This document shows, piece by piece, positions 1 to 5,183 of a stretch of DNA of 5,646 nt. Numbering within the stretch: the first letter of the stretch is position 1; each line of letters starts with the position of its first letter. Both the position numbers and the translations under genes were made by a program. The DNA lies in contig DTPJ01000810.1 of assembly GCA_011334435.1 (NCBI GenBank), positions 1 to 5,646 of the forward strand. The letters run 5' to 3'. This DNA is from Candidatus Poribacteria bacterium (GTDB lineage Bacteria > Poribacteria > DTPJ01). The notes under the pieces are model-generated. The model did no database searches and was not told the origin of the DNA. It saw only the letters and a list, made by a program, of their open reading frames with translations.

Positions 1-62
1 AACAACATTTGTCAACAAAATAAGATGAAATCAATATTTAGACAAAAATGACCAATTTTTAT

Positions 63-81
63 CAATGTATTATATACATTG
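63..81. promoter_or_regulatory. 19-bp palindrome, possible operator
   Basis: Perfect inverted repeat CAATGTAT-TAT-ATACATTG with 8-bp arms and a 3-base spacer. It lies about 40 bases upstream of the -35 box at 122-127, where a dimeric regulator could bind. Its right end overlaps the next inverted repeat at 80-95. The region is very AT-rich, which raises the chance of fortuitous palindromes, but 8 of 8 matched pairs is notable. The binding protein is unknown. Confidence 0.4.
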
Positions 82-95
82 TCAAATTATTGACA
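80..95. promoter_or_regulatory. Inverted repeat TGTCAA-N4-TTGACA, possible operator
   Basis: Six-base arms TGTCAA and TTGACA separated by ATTA. The TTGTCAA word recurs at 9-15 and TTGACA at 122-127 (the -35 box), so the motif is repeated across the upstream region. It could be an operator, or a second -35 element, but no convincing -10 box stands 16-18 bases downstream (TTTATT at 113-118 is poor). Confidence 0.35.
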
Positions 96-121
96 CATTG
101 ATAAACAATTTTTTTATTGTA

Positions 122-150
122 TTGACAAATCGTTTAATTTAAAATAAAAT
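122..150 (+). promoter_or_regulatory. Sigma-70 type promoter for the 218-847 gene
   Basis: Perfect -35 hexamer TTGACA (122-127), a 17-base spacer, and -10 TAAAAT (145-150, 5 of 6 consensus). Transcription would start near 157, giving a leader of about 60 bases. The two inverted repeats at 63-95 sit upstream and could modulate it. The call is based on sequence match only. Confidence 0.55.
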
Positions 151-217
151 TTAATTTAAGGCTAAATTTTATATTCTAAAATTTGGCGGATAGTGAGGTA
201 TAGCAAGGGAGGAAAAT

Positions 218-847
218 ATGCTATCTGATGAAGAAAAAAGGTTGATATATGAGGGGGAGAAAAAGGATCAGGAAGAAGAGGAAAAATTGGACGATGATAA
301 GTTAGATGATGATAAAAAGGAGGAAAGAAAGAAAGAAGGTAAAAATATAAGAAAAGTAGATTATTATATCATAGTATTATTATTGCTTATCCTTATTTTA
401 TCTGCCGGATTTCACGTTGTCTTTTACTATTATCAAACAGAAACAAAGTTACCACAAAATCCTGTCCCCCCTTCTGCGAGCTATGCTCCGACAGCTCAGG
501 GCAATCCCGCTCCACAGGTGTCAGATGACGGTTATAAGTTAAAACTGCTTGAATGGCACTGGGTAATTGAACAGGGATATGCTATCGTTGAGGGCGAAGT
601 TCAGAATATATCCTCTTCACCACTTACAAATGTCAATGTTGTTGCTGCTTTTTATGATTCTAATAAACGACTTATAAAATCCGCAGAAAACATAATAGCA
701 TATAGCCCTATTCTTGCTGGTCAAATATCGTTGTTCAGGGTTAAAACTATATATAGTCCAGATATTGCCAATACAAGCATTGATTTTAAGTTCCTAAATG
801 GAGAGAGCATACCAGTAAAGTATCTTTTTCAAACAGATGGCTTGTAA
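218..847 (+). CDS. Membrane-anchored FxLYD-like domain protein
   Basis: A 209-residue single-pass membrane protein of unknown specific role. Residues 1-46 are very hydrophilic, rich in Lys, Glu and Asp, and contain a tandem LDDDK-LDDDK (a 15-bp DNA repeat at 287-316). Residues 49-72 form one hydrophobic helix. Because Lys and Arg precede it, the N-terminus should be cytoplasmic and the rest periplasmic. A Pro-rich linker (about 78-100) leads to a beta-rich domain (about 104-205). Its pattern of G-E-V-x-N near 126-130, L-x-N-V near 136-139, F-Y-D at 145-147 and a late F-R-V resembles FxLYD domains, which are extracytoplasmic beta-sandwiches of poorly known function. The start is supported by a strong ribosome site, GGGAGG at 207-212. 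The next gene starts 31 bases after the stop, so the two are probably co-transcribed. Topology is well supported, the FxLYD call is moderate, and cellular function is unassigned. Confidence 0.8.
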   Translation: MLSDEEKRLIYEGEKKDQEEEEKLDDDKLDDDKKEERKKEGKNIRKVDYYIIVLLLLILILSAGFHVVFYYYQTETKLPQNPVPPSASYAPTAQGNPAPQVSDDGYKLKLLEWHWVIEQGYAIVEGEVQNISSSPLTNVNVVAAFYDSNKRLIKSAENIIAYSPILAGQISLFRVKTIYSPDIANTSIDFKFLNGESIPVKYLFQTDGL

Positions 848-878
848 GCAGGTTTTATTTTTATTTGGAGAAAGACTT

Positions 879-1121
879 ATGAGTGATATTCACGCGTCAG
901 AAGAAACACAAATTACGGTCAAAAAACTTATACATAAGCTAAACGGCTATTTGGCAATATTGTATGGCAATATTGAGGTGTCAATTTTATCTATGCAAAA
1001 CAAAGAATTTATGGGGGAAAACATAGATGTTATAGAATTGCTGACAGAAGCGCATGCGACAAAAGATGAAGTAAAGGCGATTATTAGTATGCTTTCTGAA
1101 AGCATAAATGGCAGTTCATAA
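879..1121 (+). CDS. Small DHp-like helical protein, possible phosphotransfer partner
   Basis: An 80-residue soluble protein, almost entirely predicted helix. The start at 879 is preferred because GGAG at 867-870 lies 8 bases before it. The earlier in-frame ATG at 837 would overlap the preceding gene by 11 bases and has no comparable ribosome site. Residues 17-33 (from KLIHKLNGYL onward) resemble the H-box helix of histidine-kinase dimerisation domains, with H19 in the phosphoacceptor position and N22 following. Residues 49-76 could form the second helix of the hairpin. No ATP-binding N, G1 or G2 boxes follow, so it cannot be a kinase by itself. It lies 110 bases upstream of a response-regulator gene. 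It may be a stand-alone histidine phosphotransfer or docking protein. It could equally be an unrelated helical protein: the similarity is a short motif read by eye. Confidence 0.65.
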   Translation: MSDIHASEETQITVKKLIHKLNGYLAILYGNIEVSILSMQNKEFMGENIDVIELLTEAHATKDEVKAIISMLSESINGSS

Positions 1122-1160
1122 AAATTATATCAATAGATACATAAGCCGATGAATGCAAAA

Positions 1161-1193
1161 TTGACATGTTTAGATAAAGCTCATCTTGATAAT
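1161..1193 (+). promoter_or_regulatory. Weak promoter candidate before the sigma-54 activator
   Basis: The 110-base gap before the activator contains a perfect -35 word TTGACA at 1161-1166. The best -10 word, GATAAT at 1188-1193, lies 21 bases downstream, longer than normal, and nothing better occurs at 16-18 bases. The activator may have its own promoter here or be read from the promoter at 122-150. Confidence 0.25.
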
Positions 1194-1231
1194 AGACTTC
1201 TGTTCAAAAGATTAAAAGGGTCTGATCTCCT

Positions 1232-3202
1232 ATGAAAAAAGCTAATACAGTCATTTTAATTGTTGAGGACAATAAAATTGAACGTAATAATATGGGAGTG
1301 TTGTTGTCAAATCAGAAGTATGAGTTGGCATTTGCATCTGATGGAAACGAAGCTATCAGAAAATCTAAGGAACTTATGCCTGATATAATTTTATTGGACG
1401 TTATGCTTCCAGATATAGATGGATATGAGGTTTGCAGGCGTATCCGTTCAGATGAAATTCTATCAGAAGTCCCAATTATCATGATCACGGGTTTAAATGA
1501 CAGAGAATCAAGATTACAGGGCATTATTAGCGGAGCAGATGATTTTATCACCAAGCCGTTTGATAGGGAAGAACTAAGGGCGCGTATCCAAACTATCGCT
1601 AGACTTAATCGCTATCGTCATCTATTGACGATCAATTCGGAGTTGCAGAAGGAAATATCTAACCTATCAATCTTATGTGACATTTTAGGCGTTTTCAATG
1701 CCACTTTAGATGTGAACTCTGCTTTGAAATCCATCCCTCAAAAGATTAAAGATTTGGTCAATGCAAAAGAGGTGTCAATATATCTCAAAGACGGGCAAAG
1801 AAACAAATCCCATTTTCTCGCCTTCGCATCTAAGGAAAAAGATGAAACTGAGATTATCCAATATGACGTCCCGATTGATTTAGAAACTGTTGAAAAAGTG
1901 TTATCTAATAAGGAAATTTCATTAATACAGGACTATAAGATCGCTGATAAGACAAACGGTATCTCTGCGGAGAATATCTTATATATGCCATTATTAAGCA
2001 GAAGATATGATCCCTTTGGAGTCCTTGAAGTTGTTATTGAGAAACCTAAAAAATTTACACAAAGGGATATGGAACTCCTAGAAACTATATCAAATAATAT
2101 AGCTTCTTCTATTGAAAGATCAAATCTATATAACGATCTTAGAAAGGCGGAATCCATTCTGAGGTATCAGAACGCAGAATTGAGGCAGGCGATCAAACAT
2201 AAATATAGTTTTGACAATATAATTGGCTCTAATATCAAACTTATCAACGTAATAAAAACTGCGGAACAGGTCGCATTAACAGACTCCACGGTTCTAATAT
2301 ATGGCGAGACAGGGACAGGAAAGGAATTGTTGGCAAGGGCTATCCATGACAGTAGCACTCGGGCAACGGGGAATTTTATCCCAGTAAACTGTGGGGCTAT
2401 ACCAAAAGACCTTCTGGAGAGCGAATTGTTCGGACATGAAAAAGGCTCTTTTACTGGAGCGTCTGCAAGGCGAATAGGACGTTTTGAGGCTGCGGAGGGC
2501 GGAACAATATTCTTAGATGAGATAGGCGATATGTCGCCTGATCTTCAAGTGAAACTGCTTCGTGTCCTACAAGAAAATGTTATCCAAAGGTTAGGAAGTA
2601 ATGAGGAAATACAAGTAAACGTAAGGGTTATCGCTGCTACCAATCAAGACCTTAATCAATTGGTCTCAAAAGGTGGTTTTCGTCAAGACCTATATTATCG
2701 TCTGAAAGTCTTTGAACTGAGATTGCCCTCATTAAGGGAGAGAAAAGATGATATTCCCGTGCTTGTAAATCATTTTATCACACATTTTAACGAAAAACTC
2801 AATAAACAGATAATCGGCATAGAAGATGACGCACTGAAAGCGTTATGTAACTACGATTATCCGGGAAATATTCGTGAACTCCAAAACATAATCCAACGTG
2901 CTATGATCCTTTGCAAATCCGATACAATAACGATTGATGTCCTGCCTGAAGATGTTATAGGCGTTAAGACCGATGGATTGGTCGTTGTAGGCAATGAAAG
3001 CATACCGATCCCTCAAAACAATGATGAACTCAAATTAGCCAAAGCTGATATTCAAAATAAATTAGAGAAAGTATTTTTGACAGAGCTGCTTTCTCGTTAT
3101 AAGGGAAATATATCCTTGGCTTCCAGAATGGCAAAAATTAACCGCTCATGGTTGACGGAGATGATCGGTAAACATAACTTGGAAGTGAAAGATTTTAAAT
3201 GA
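1232..3202 (+). CDS. Sigma-54-dependent response regulator (REC-GAF-AAA+-HTH)
   Basis: A 656-residue NtrC-family enhancer-binding protein that should use ATP hydrolysis to open promoters bound by sigma-54 RNA polymerase. The receiver domain (about 6-122) has the acidic pair E12/D13, phosphoacceptor D56, T86 and K108. A GAF-like sensory region (about 145-300) follows, with no obvious ligand motif, then a helical linker. The AAA+ domain (about 328-555) has Walker A GETGTGKE at 358-365, the sigma-54 contact loop as GSFTGA at 405-410 (a Ser variant of GAFTGA), Walker B ending in D429-E430, arginine-finger positions R484 and R490 in FRQDLYYRL, and sensor II in PGNIREL at 544-550. A Fis-type helix-turn-helix occupies about 627-650. 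All key residues look intact, so it should be active. The start has only a modest ribosome site (AGGG at 1217-1220, 11 bases away) but gives a normal receiver N-terminus. Combining receiver and GAF inputs suggests two signals. A likely target promoter is at 3579-3594. Confidence 0.95.
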   Translation: MKKANTVILIVEDNKIERNNMGVLLSNQKYELAFASDGNEAIRKSKELMPDIILLDVMLPDIDGYEVCRRIRSDEILSEVPIIMITGLNDRESRLQGIISGADDFITKPFDREELRARIQTIARLNRYRHLLTINSELQKEISNLSILCDILGVFNATLDVNSALKSIPQKIKDLVNAKEVSIYLKDGQRNKSHFLAFASKEKDETEIIQYDVPIDLETVEKVLSNKEISLIQDYKIADKTNGISAENILYMPLLSRRYDPFGVLEVVIEKPKKFTQRDMELLETISNNIASSIERSNLYNDLRKAESILRYQNAELRQAIKHKYSFDNIIGSNIKLINVIKTAEQVALTDSTVLIYGETGTGKELLARAIHDSSTRATGNFIPVNCGAIPKDLLESELFGHEKGSFTGASARRIGRFEAAEGGTIFLDEIGDMSPDLQVKLLRVLQENVIQRLGSNEEIQVNVRVIAATNQDLNQLVSKGGFRQDLYYRLKVFELRLPSLRERKDDIPVLVNHFITHFNEKLNKQIIGIEDDALKALCNYDYPGNIRELQNIIQRAMILCKSDTITIDVLPEDVIGVKTDGLVVVGNESIPIPQNNDELKLAKADIQNKLEKVFLTELLSRYKGNISLASRMAKINRSWLTEMIGKHNLEVKDFK

Positions 3203-3220
3203 AAAATTGACGCCTAACAC

Positions 3221-3237
3221 CAACAATTGTTGTTTTT
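3221..3237 (+). terminator. Weak terminator candidate after the activator
   Basis: CAACAATTGTTG (3221-3232) is a 12-base perfect palindrome followed directly by five T residues (3233-3237), 19 bases after the activator stop. The stem would be only four pairs around an AATT loop, with few G-C pairs, so any intrinsic termination would be weak. An octamer CACCAACA flanks it on both sides (3218-3225 and 3238-3245). Confidence 0.3.
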
Positions 3238-3241
3238 CACC

Positions 3242-3300
3242 AACATCTTATTTTCTGTTTAATTTTTGTTAAATTTCGGATAATTTCAGTTAAAGATGTT
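3242..3300. repeat. Spaced 8-bp inverted repeat in the spacer
   Basis: AACATCTT (3242-3249) and AAGATGTT (3293-3300) are perfectly complementary, with a 43-base AT-rich loop. Both arms lie in the 3203-3754 spacer, after the activator gene. It may be part of a 3' structure of the activator transcript, or chance in AT-rich DNA. Confidence 0.25.
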
Positions 3301-3350
3301 ATTTTGCTCAGATTAAATCTTAACGAAAAGATAGTTGAAGGTTGAAGGCT

Positions 3351-3377
3351 ATATGTCGCTCCTGACGGAGCTGAAAA
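3351..3377. repeat. Hairpin unit, copy 1
   Basis: ATATGTC followed by a hairpin GCTCC-TGAC-GGAGC (stem 3358-3371), then TGAAAA. It pairs in design with the copy at 3404-3428: the flanks align and the stem differs by compensatory changes. A T-rich run follows at 3379-3384, so it might act as a weak terminator, but the run begins seven bases after the stem. It resembles the short palindromic units scattered through many bacterial intergenic regions. Confidence 0.5.
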
Positions 3378-3403
3378 ATTTTTTATTTATGTGTTTTCTA
3401 TAA

Positions 3404-3428
3404 ATATATCACCCCTTCGGGGTTAAAA
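3404..3428. repeat. Hairpin unit, copy 2
   Basis: ATATATC followed by the hairpin ACCCC-TTC-GGGGT (3411-3423), then TAAAA. Aligned with copy 1 at 3351-3377, two stem pairs have changed on both sides (G-C to A-T, and T-A to C-G), so pairing is retained. The copies are 53 bases apart. No T-run follows, so this is not a convincing terminator. Confidence 0.5.
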
Positions 3429-3488
3429 GCCTTATGCGTATGGGACAAAAGGCTGACAAGGTATTTTTTTCATAAAACCGCACAAAAT

Positions 3489-3559
3489 AGTGATCAGTAA
3501 TCAGTGATCAGTAATCAGTGATCAGTCAACTTTCAACCTTTAACCTTCAACCTTTAACT
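3489..3559. repeat. Compound heptamer repeat array
   Basis: Two 7-bp repeat families lie side by side. The first, 3489-3523, alternates AGTGATC and AGTAATC for five units (a 14-bp period). The second, 3525-3559, has five units of the type (G/T)T(C/T)AAC(C/T). A single extra A at 3524 separates them. Each of the three AGTGATC units, read into the following A, creates the palindrome TGATCA, spaced 14 bp. The array ends about 20 bases before the -24 element of the sigma-54 promoter, so it might hold activator binding sites. It also resembles the short tandem heptamer repeats known in some bacterial intergenic DNA, such as those of cyanobacteria, which have no proven function. Confidence 0.7.
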
Positions 3560-3578
3560 ATAAACAATTTTTTACTTT

Positions 3579-3594
3579 TGGCATACTACTTGCT
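3579..3594 (+). promoter_or_regulatory. Sigma-54 (-24/-12) promoter candidate
   Basis: TTGGCAT-ACTAC-TTGCT matches the sigma-54 consensus TTGGCAC-N5-TTGCW at all conserved positions except the last C of the -24 element. The GG (3580-3581) and GC (3592-3593) doublets have exactly the required spacing. Transcription would start near 3605, leaving a leader of about 150 bases before the AMIN-receiver gene. The sigma-54 activator encoded at 1232-3202 is the obvious candidate regulator, and repeats at 3489-3559 occupy the place where upstream activator sites usually lie. Confidence 0.65.
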
Positions 3595-3631
3595 CAAATT
3601 TTTGATCAGGTTCTGAAAAAAAGCTAAAGTT

Positions 3632-3659
3632 TTGACAAGATCATGACGATATATAAAAT
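3632..3659 (+). promoter_or_regulatory. Sigma-70 type promoter candidate
   Basis: TTGACA (3632-3637), a 16-base spacer, and TAAAAT (3654-3659), the same two hexamers as the promoter at 122-150. Transcription would start near 3666. It lies downstream of the sigma-54 promoter, so the gene at 3755 may have both basal and induced transcription. The left arm of an 8-bp inverted repeat falls between its -35 and -10 boxes. Confidence 0.45.
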
Positions 3660-3689
3660 GGAATAGTGTATTTGAGAAAGGTCGTCATG
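3642..3689. promoter_or_regulatory. 8-bp inverted repeat across promoter and leader
   Basis: CATGACGA (3642-3649) and TCGTCATG (3682-3689) are perfect reverse complements, 32 bases apart. One arm sits inside the sigma-70 spacer and the other about 16 bases past its start site. As DNA this could be a split operator for a looping or dimeric repressor. As RNA made from the sigma-54 promoter, it would form an 8-bp stem in the leader. Confidence 0.4.
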
Positions 3690-3697
3690 TTTACGCG

Positions 3698-3757
3698 ACA
3701 TTGAAGGCAAATAATGTATAAAAATGCAACATTGGAAGCGAGTAATATATAAAAATG
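3698..3757 (+). repeat. Duplicated translation-start region (29 bp, two copies)
   Basis: Bases 3698-3726 and 3729-3757 match at 24 of 29 positions. All five differences are A/G exchanges, and the period is 31 bp. Copy 2 ends with the ATG of the AMIN-receiver gene. Copy 1 ends with an equivalent ATG (3724) in another frame, opening a 37-codon overlapping frame that stops at 3837. An ancestral start region has apparently been duplicated. Confidence 0.7.
3714..3752 (+). CDS. Possible 12-codon upstream ORF (leader peptide)
   Basis: An ATG at 3714 is preceded by GAAGG (3703-3707) at an ideal 6-base spacing. It encodes MYKNATLEASNI and stops at 3750-3752, two bases before the ATG of the AMIN-receiver gene. 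The main gene has only a poor ribosome site of its own (GGAAG, 16 bases from its ATG), so translation could reach it by coupling from this short frame. In copy 2 of the surrounding duplication this ATG is ATA, so the frame is specific to copy 1. No expression evidence exists, and a 12-codon frame may be fortuitous. Confidence 0.35.
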   Translation: MYKNATLEASNI

Positions 3758-5143
3758 AAGACTTTTATAAGCACAATAATAATTTCAATGTTACTTGCTT
3801 TGATCTTAATTCCAGCAGAAAGAGCAATCTCTGCTGAGATCAAAGATGTCCGTTTTAGCTCAGAACCAACAAAGACAAGAGTAGTCTTTGAATTAGATGA
3901 GAATACTCAATATAAGTCACAATACGATAAAGAGAATAATATAACTCTAAGCATATCAAAAGCGAAATTAAGCGAGCCAAGCAAGTCATTTGAATTAAAG
4001 AATGGAATAGTCAAAGACCTGTTCATCAGACAATTAAATGACGATACAGACGCGAGAATTTCTCTTGAGAAAACCGCTAAATATAAGATTTTTACGCTTG
4101 GATCACCTGATCGTATTGTCATAGACATAACGCCGACAGATACAGCGCCAGTTAATGACACAACAATAGCACCAGTTAAGACATCTATTATAACGCCGAT
4201 TAAGCCAATTAAGCCTGCGCCAGTTGAACCTGTGCCAGCTGAAAATATAATAACGCCAGAAGTAGTGGAGATTACACCAACTGGAAATGAAGCTAAATCT
4301 GCTGACGAGAACGGATCGGCAGATAAAGGAGTAGAAGTCACTAATCCAGAAGAAAATACCGCTTCCACAGTCACAGAAGAACCGATAGAATCCCCTGTAT
4401 CAGAAGAGACACAAACAGAATTCAAATTACCATTCAAACTACCAGAGATAAGTTATCATCTGCTTTTCCTATATGCCTTTGACCTGATGGTCCTTATAAT
4501 TATAATACTTATGAGCCTTAGAGTAAGGACAACATATAGGTTTTTCAAGTATATTAAGACTATCTTATCCTCGCAGAGTAAAGAACCAGCTTTAGCTACT
4601 ATATCAAGTGAAATAGAAAAGGAAAGAATGAGGATAAAAGAAGAGGAGTATATAAAAACAGAAAGGGAAGACATCATAGAAAAGATAAGTAAAACTGCCC
4701 CAAAACGACGCGAAGCGACTAATGGCAAACGGAAAATTTTAGTCATAGATGATAAAGAGATCACATTCAATTTGACATCTCTGGTATCCCAAGCACACGG
4801 ATATGAGACAATTTATGCTGTTAATGGCGAAGAAGGGCTTATAAAGGCGTTAGGCGAAAATCCCGATCTGATTTTGCTTGATCACAGCTCATCAGCTATA
4901 AATGCAGATGAGTTATGCACCAAGTTAAAGGCAGATAAGGATACAAGGAAAATATCAATAGTCATGCTTTTAGGTGAAGGCACAAGCGATGCTATCCTTA
5001 AAGCTCGTGAAATAGGGGCTGATGATTATCTTGTCAAGCCCTTTACAAGAAGGCAATTGTTAGAGAAAATAAACAAATTTCTTGAAGGCGGAAAGGCAAG
5101 GAAAATATTTAGATTTCTTGATGGTCTATTGTATCAATCGTGA
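3755..5143 (+). CDS. AMIN domain-TM-receiver domain fusion protein
   Basis: A 462-residue inner-membrane protein joining a periplasmic AMIN domain to a cytoplasmic receiver. Residues 1-27 form a signal peptide with a plausible A-I-S-A cleavage site before E28. Residues 28-127 fit an AMIN domain, a fold that targets N-acetylmuramoyl-L-alanine amidases and pilus secretins to the cell wall, ending in the typical L-G-S-P-D-R-I-V-I-D-I. A Pro/Thr/Glu-rich linker (128-230) could span periplasm. Residues 235-255 form a membrane helix followed by basic residues, so the C-terminus is cytoplasmic. A charged helical linker (about 276-314) leads to the receiver (325-445). The acidic pair D332/D333, D376 and K428 are kept, but the switch Thr/Ser is L406 and the usual M-P-x-x-D-G after the phospho-Asp is replaced by S-S-S-A-I-N-A. 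It may be phosphorylated but signal abnormally. The start is set by the signal peptide. Two further receiver genes follow closely. Confidence 0.85.
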   Translation: MKTFISTIIISMLLALILIPAERAISAEIKDVRFSSEPTKTRVVFELDENTQYKSQYDKENNITLSISKAKLSEPSKSFELKNGIVKDLFIRQLNDDTDARISLEKTAKYKIFTLGSPDRIVIDITPTDTAPVNDTTIAPVKTSIITPIKPIKPAPVEPVPAENIITPEVVEITPTGNEAKSADENGSADKGVEVTNPEENTASTVTEEPIESPVSEETQTEFKLPFKLPEISYHLLFLYAFDLMVLIIIILMSLRVRTTYRFFKYIKTILSSQSKEPALATISSEIEKERMRIKEEEYIKTEREDIIEKISKTAPKRREATNGKRKILVIDDKEITFNLTSLVSQAHGYETIYAVNGEEGLIKALGENPDLILLDHSSSAINADELCTKLKADKDTRKISIVMLLGEGTSDAILKAREIGADDYLVKPFTRRQLLEKINKFLEGGKARKIFRFLDGLLYQS

Positions 5144-5183
5144 GTTGTTTTTAACCAATAATATTCATTTGGAAGGGCAATGA

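Larger units (their letters stand above)
3331..3561. repeat. Long-range inverted repeat enclosing a 231-bp block
   Basis: The 18 bases at 3331-3348 and 3544-3561 are reverse complements with one mismatch (17 of 18). They enclose the two hairpins and most of the heptamer array. Both arms are built from the same heptamer, TTCAACC or its complement GGTTGAA. The block is non-coding, and I see no clear target-site duplication at its edges. It could be a small non-autonomous element, an array inverted by recombination, or the ends of an RNA structure. No transposase is present in the window. Confidence 0.45.

Noticed and set aside
837..878. Longer start for the DHp-like gene at 837
   Set aside because: It would overlap the preceding gene by 11 bases without a ribosome site, while the ATG at 879 has GGAG eight bases upstream and begins a sensible protein.
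3425..3465. Cyclic-di-GMP type riboswitch fragment, suggested by the GGGACAAAAGGC stretch
   Set aside because: Only a short resemblance is present, the paired helices of the aptamer are not found, and it lies upstream of both promoter candidates, so it would not be in the leader.
3428..3470. Intrinsic terminator (AGCCTT/AAGGCT stem, then seven T)
   Set aside because: The stem is six pairs with a 15-base loop, and nine bases separate it from the T-run, so the geometry is wrong for a terminator.
3489..3559. CRISPR array
   Set aside because: Units are 7 bp in direct tandem without unique spacers, and no cas genes are present.
3724..3837. 37-codon frame from the ATG in copy 1 of the start duplication
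   Set aside because: It overlaps the signal-peptide coding region out of frame, has no well-spaced ribosome site, and encodes no recognisable peptide; it is best explained as a by-product of the duplication.
3907..4437. A 176-codon minus-strand open frame
   Set aside because: It lies wholly inside the AMIN-receiver gene, opposite its Pro/Thr/Glu-rich linker; the product is a low-complexity Ser/Gly/Val/Ile string with no domain, so it is a shadow frame.
4456..4770. A 104-codon minus-strand open frame
   Set aside because: It is antisense to the membrane helix and linker of the AMIN-receiver gene, with no ribosome site or recognisable domain.
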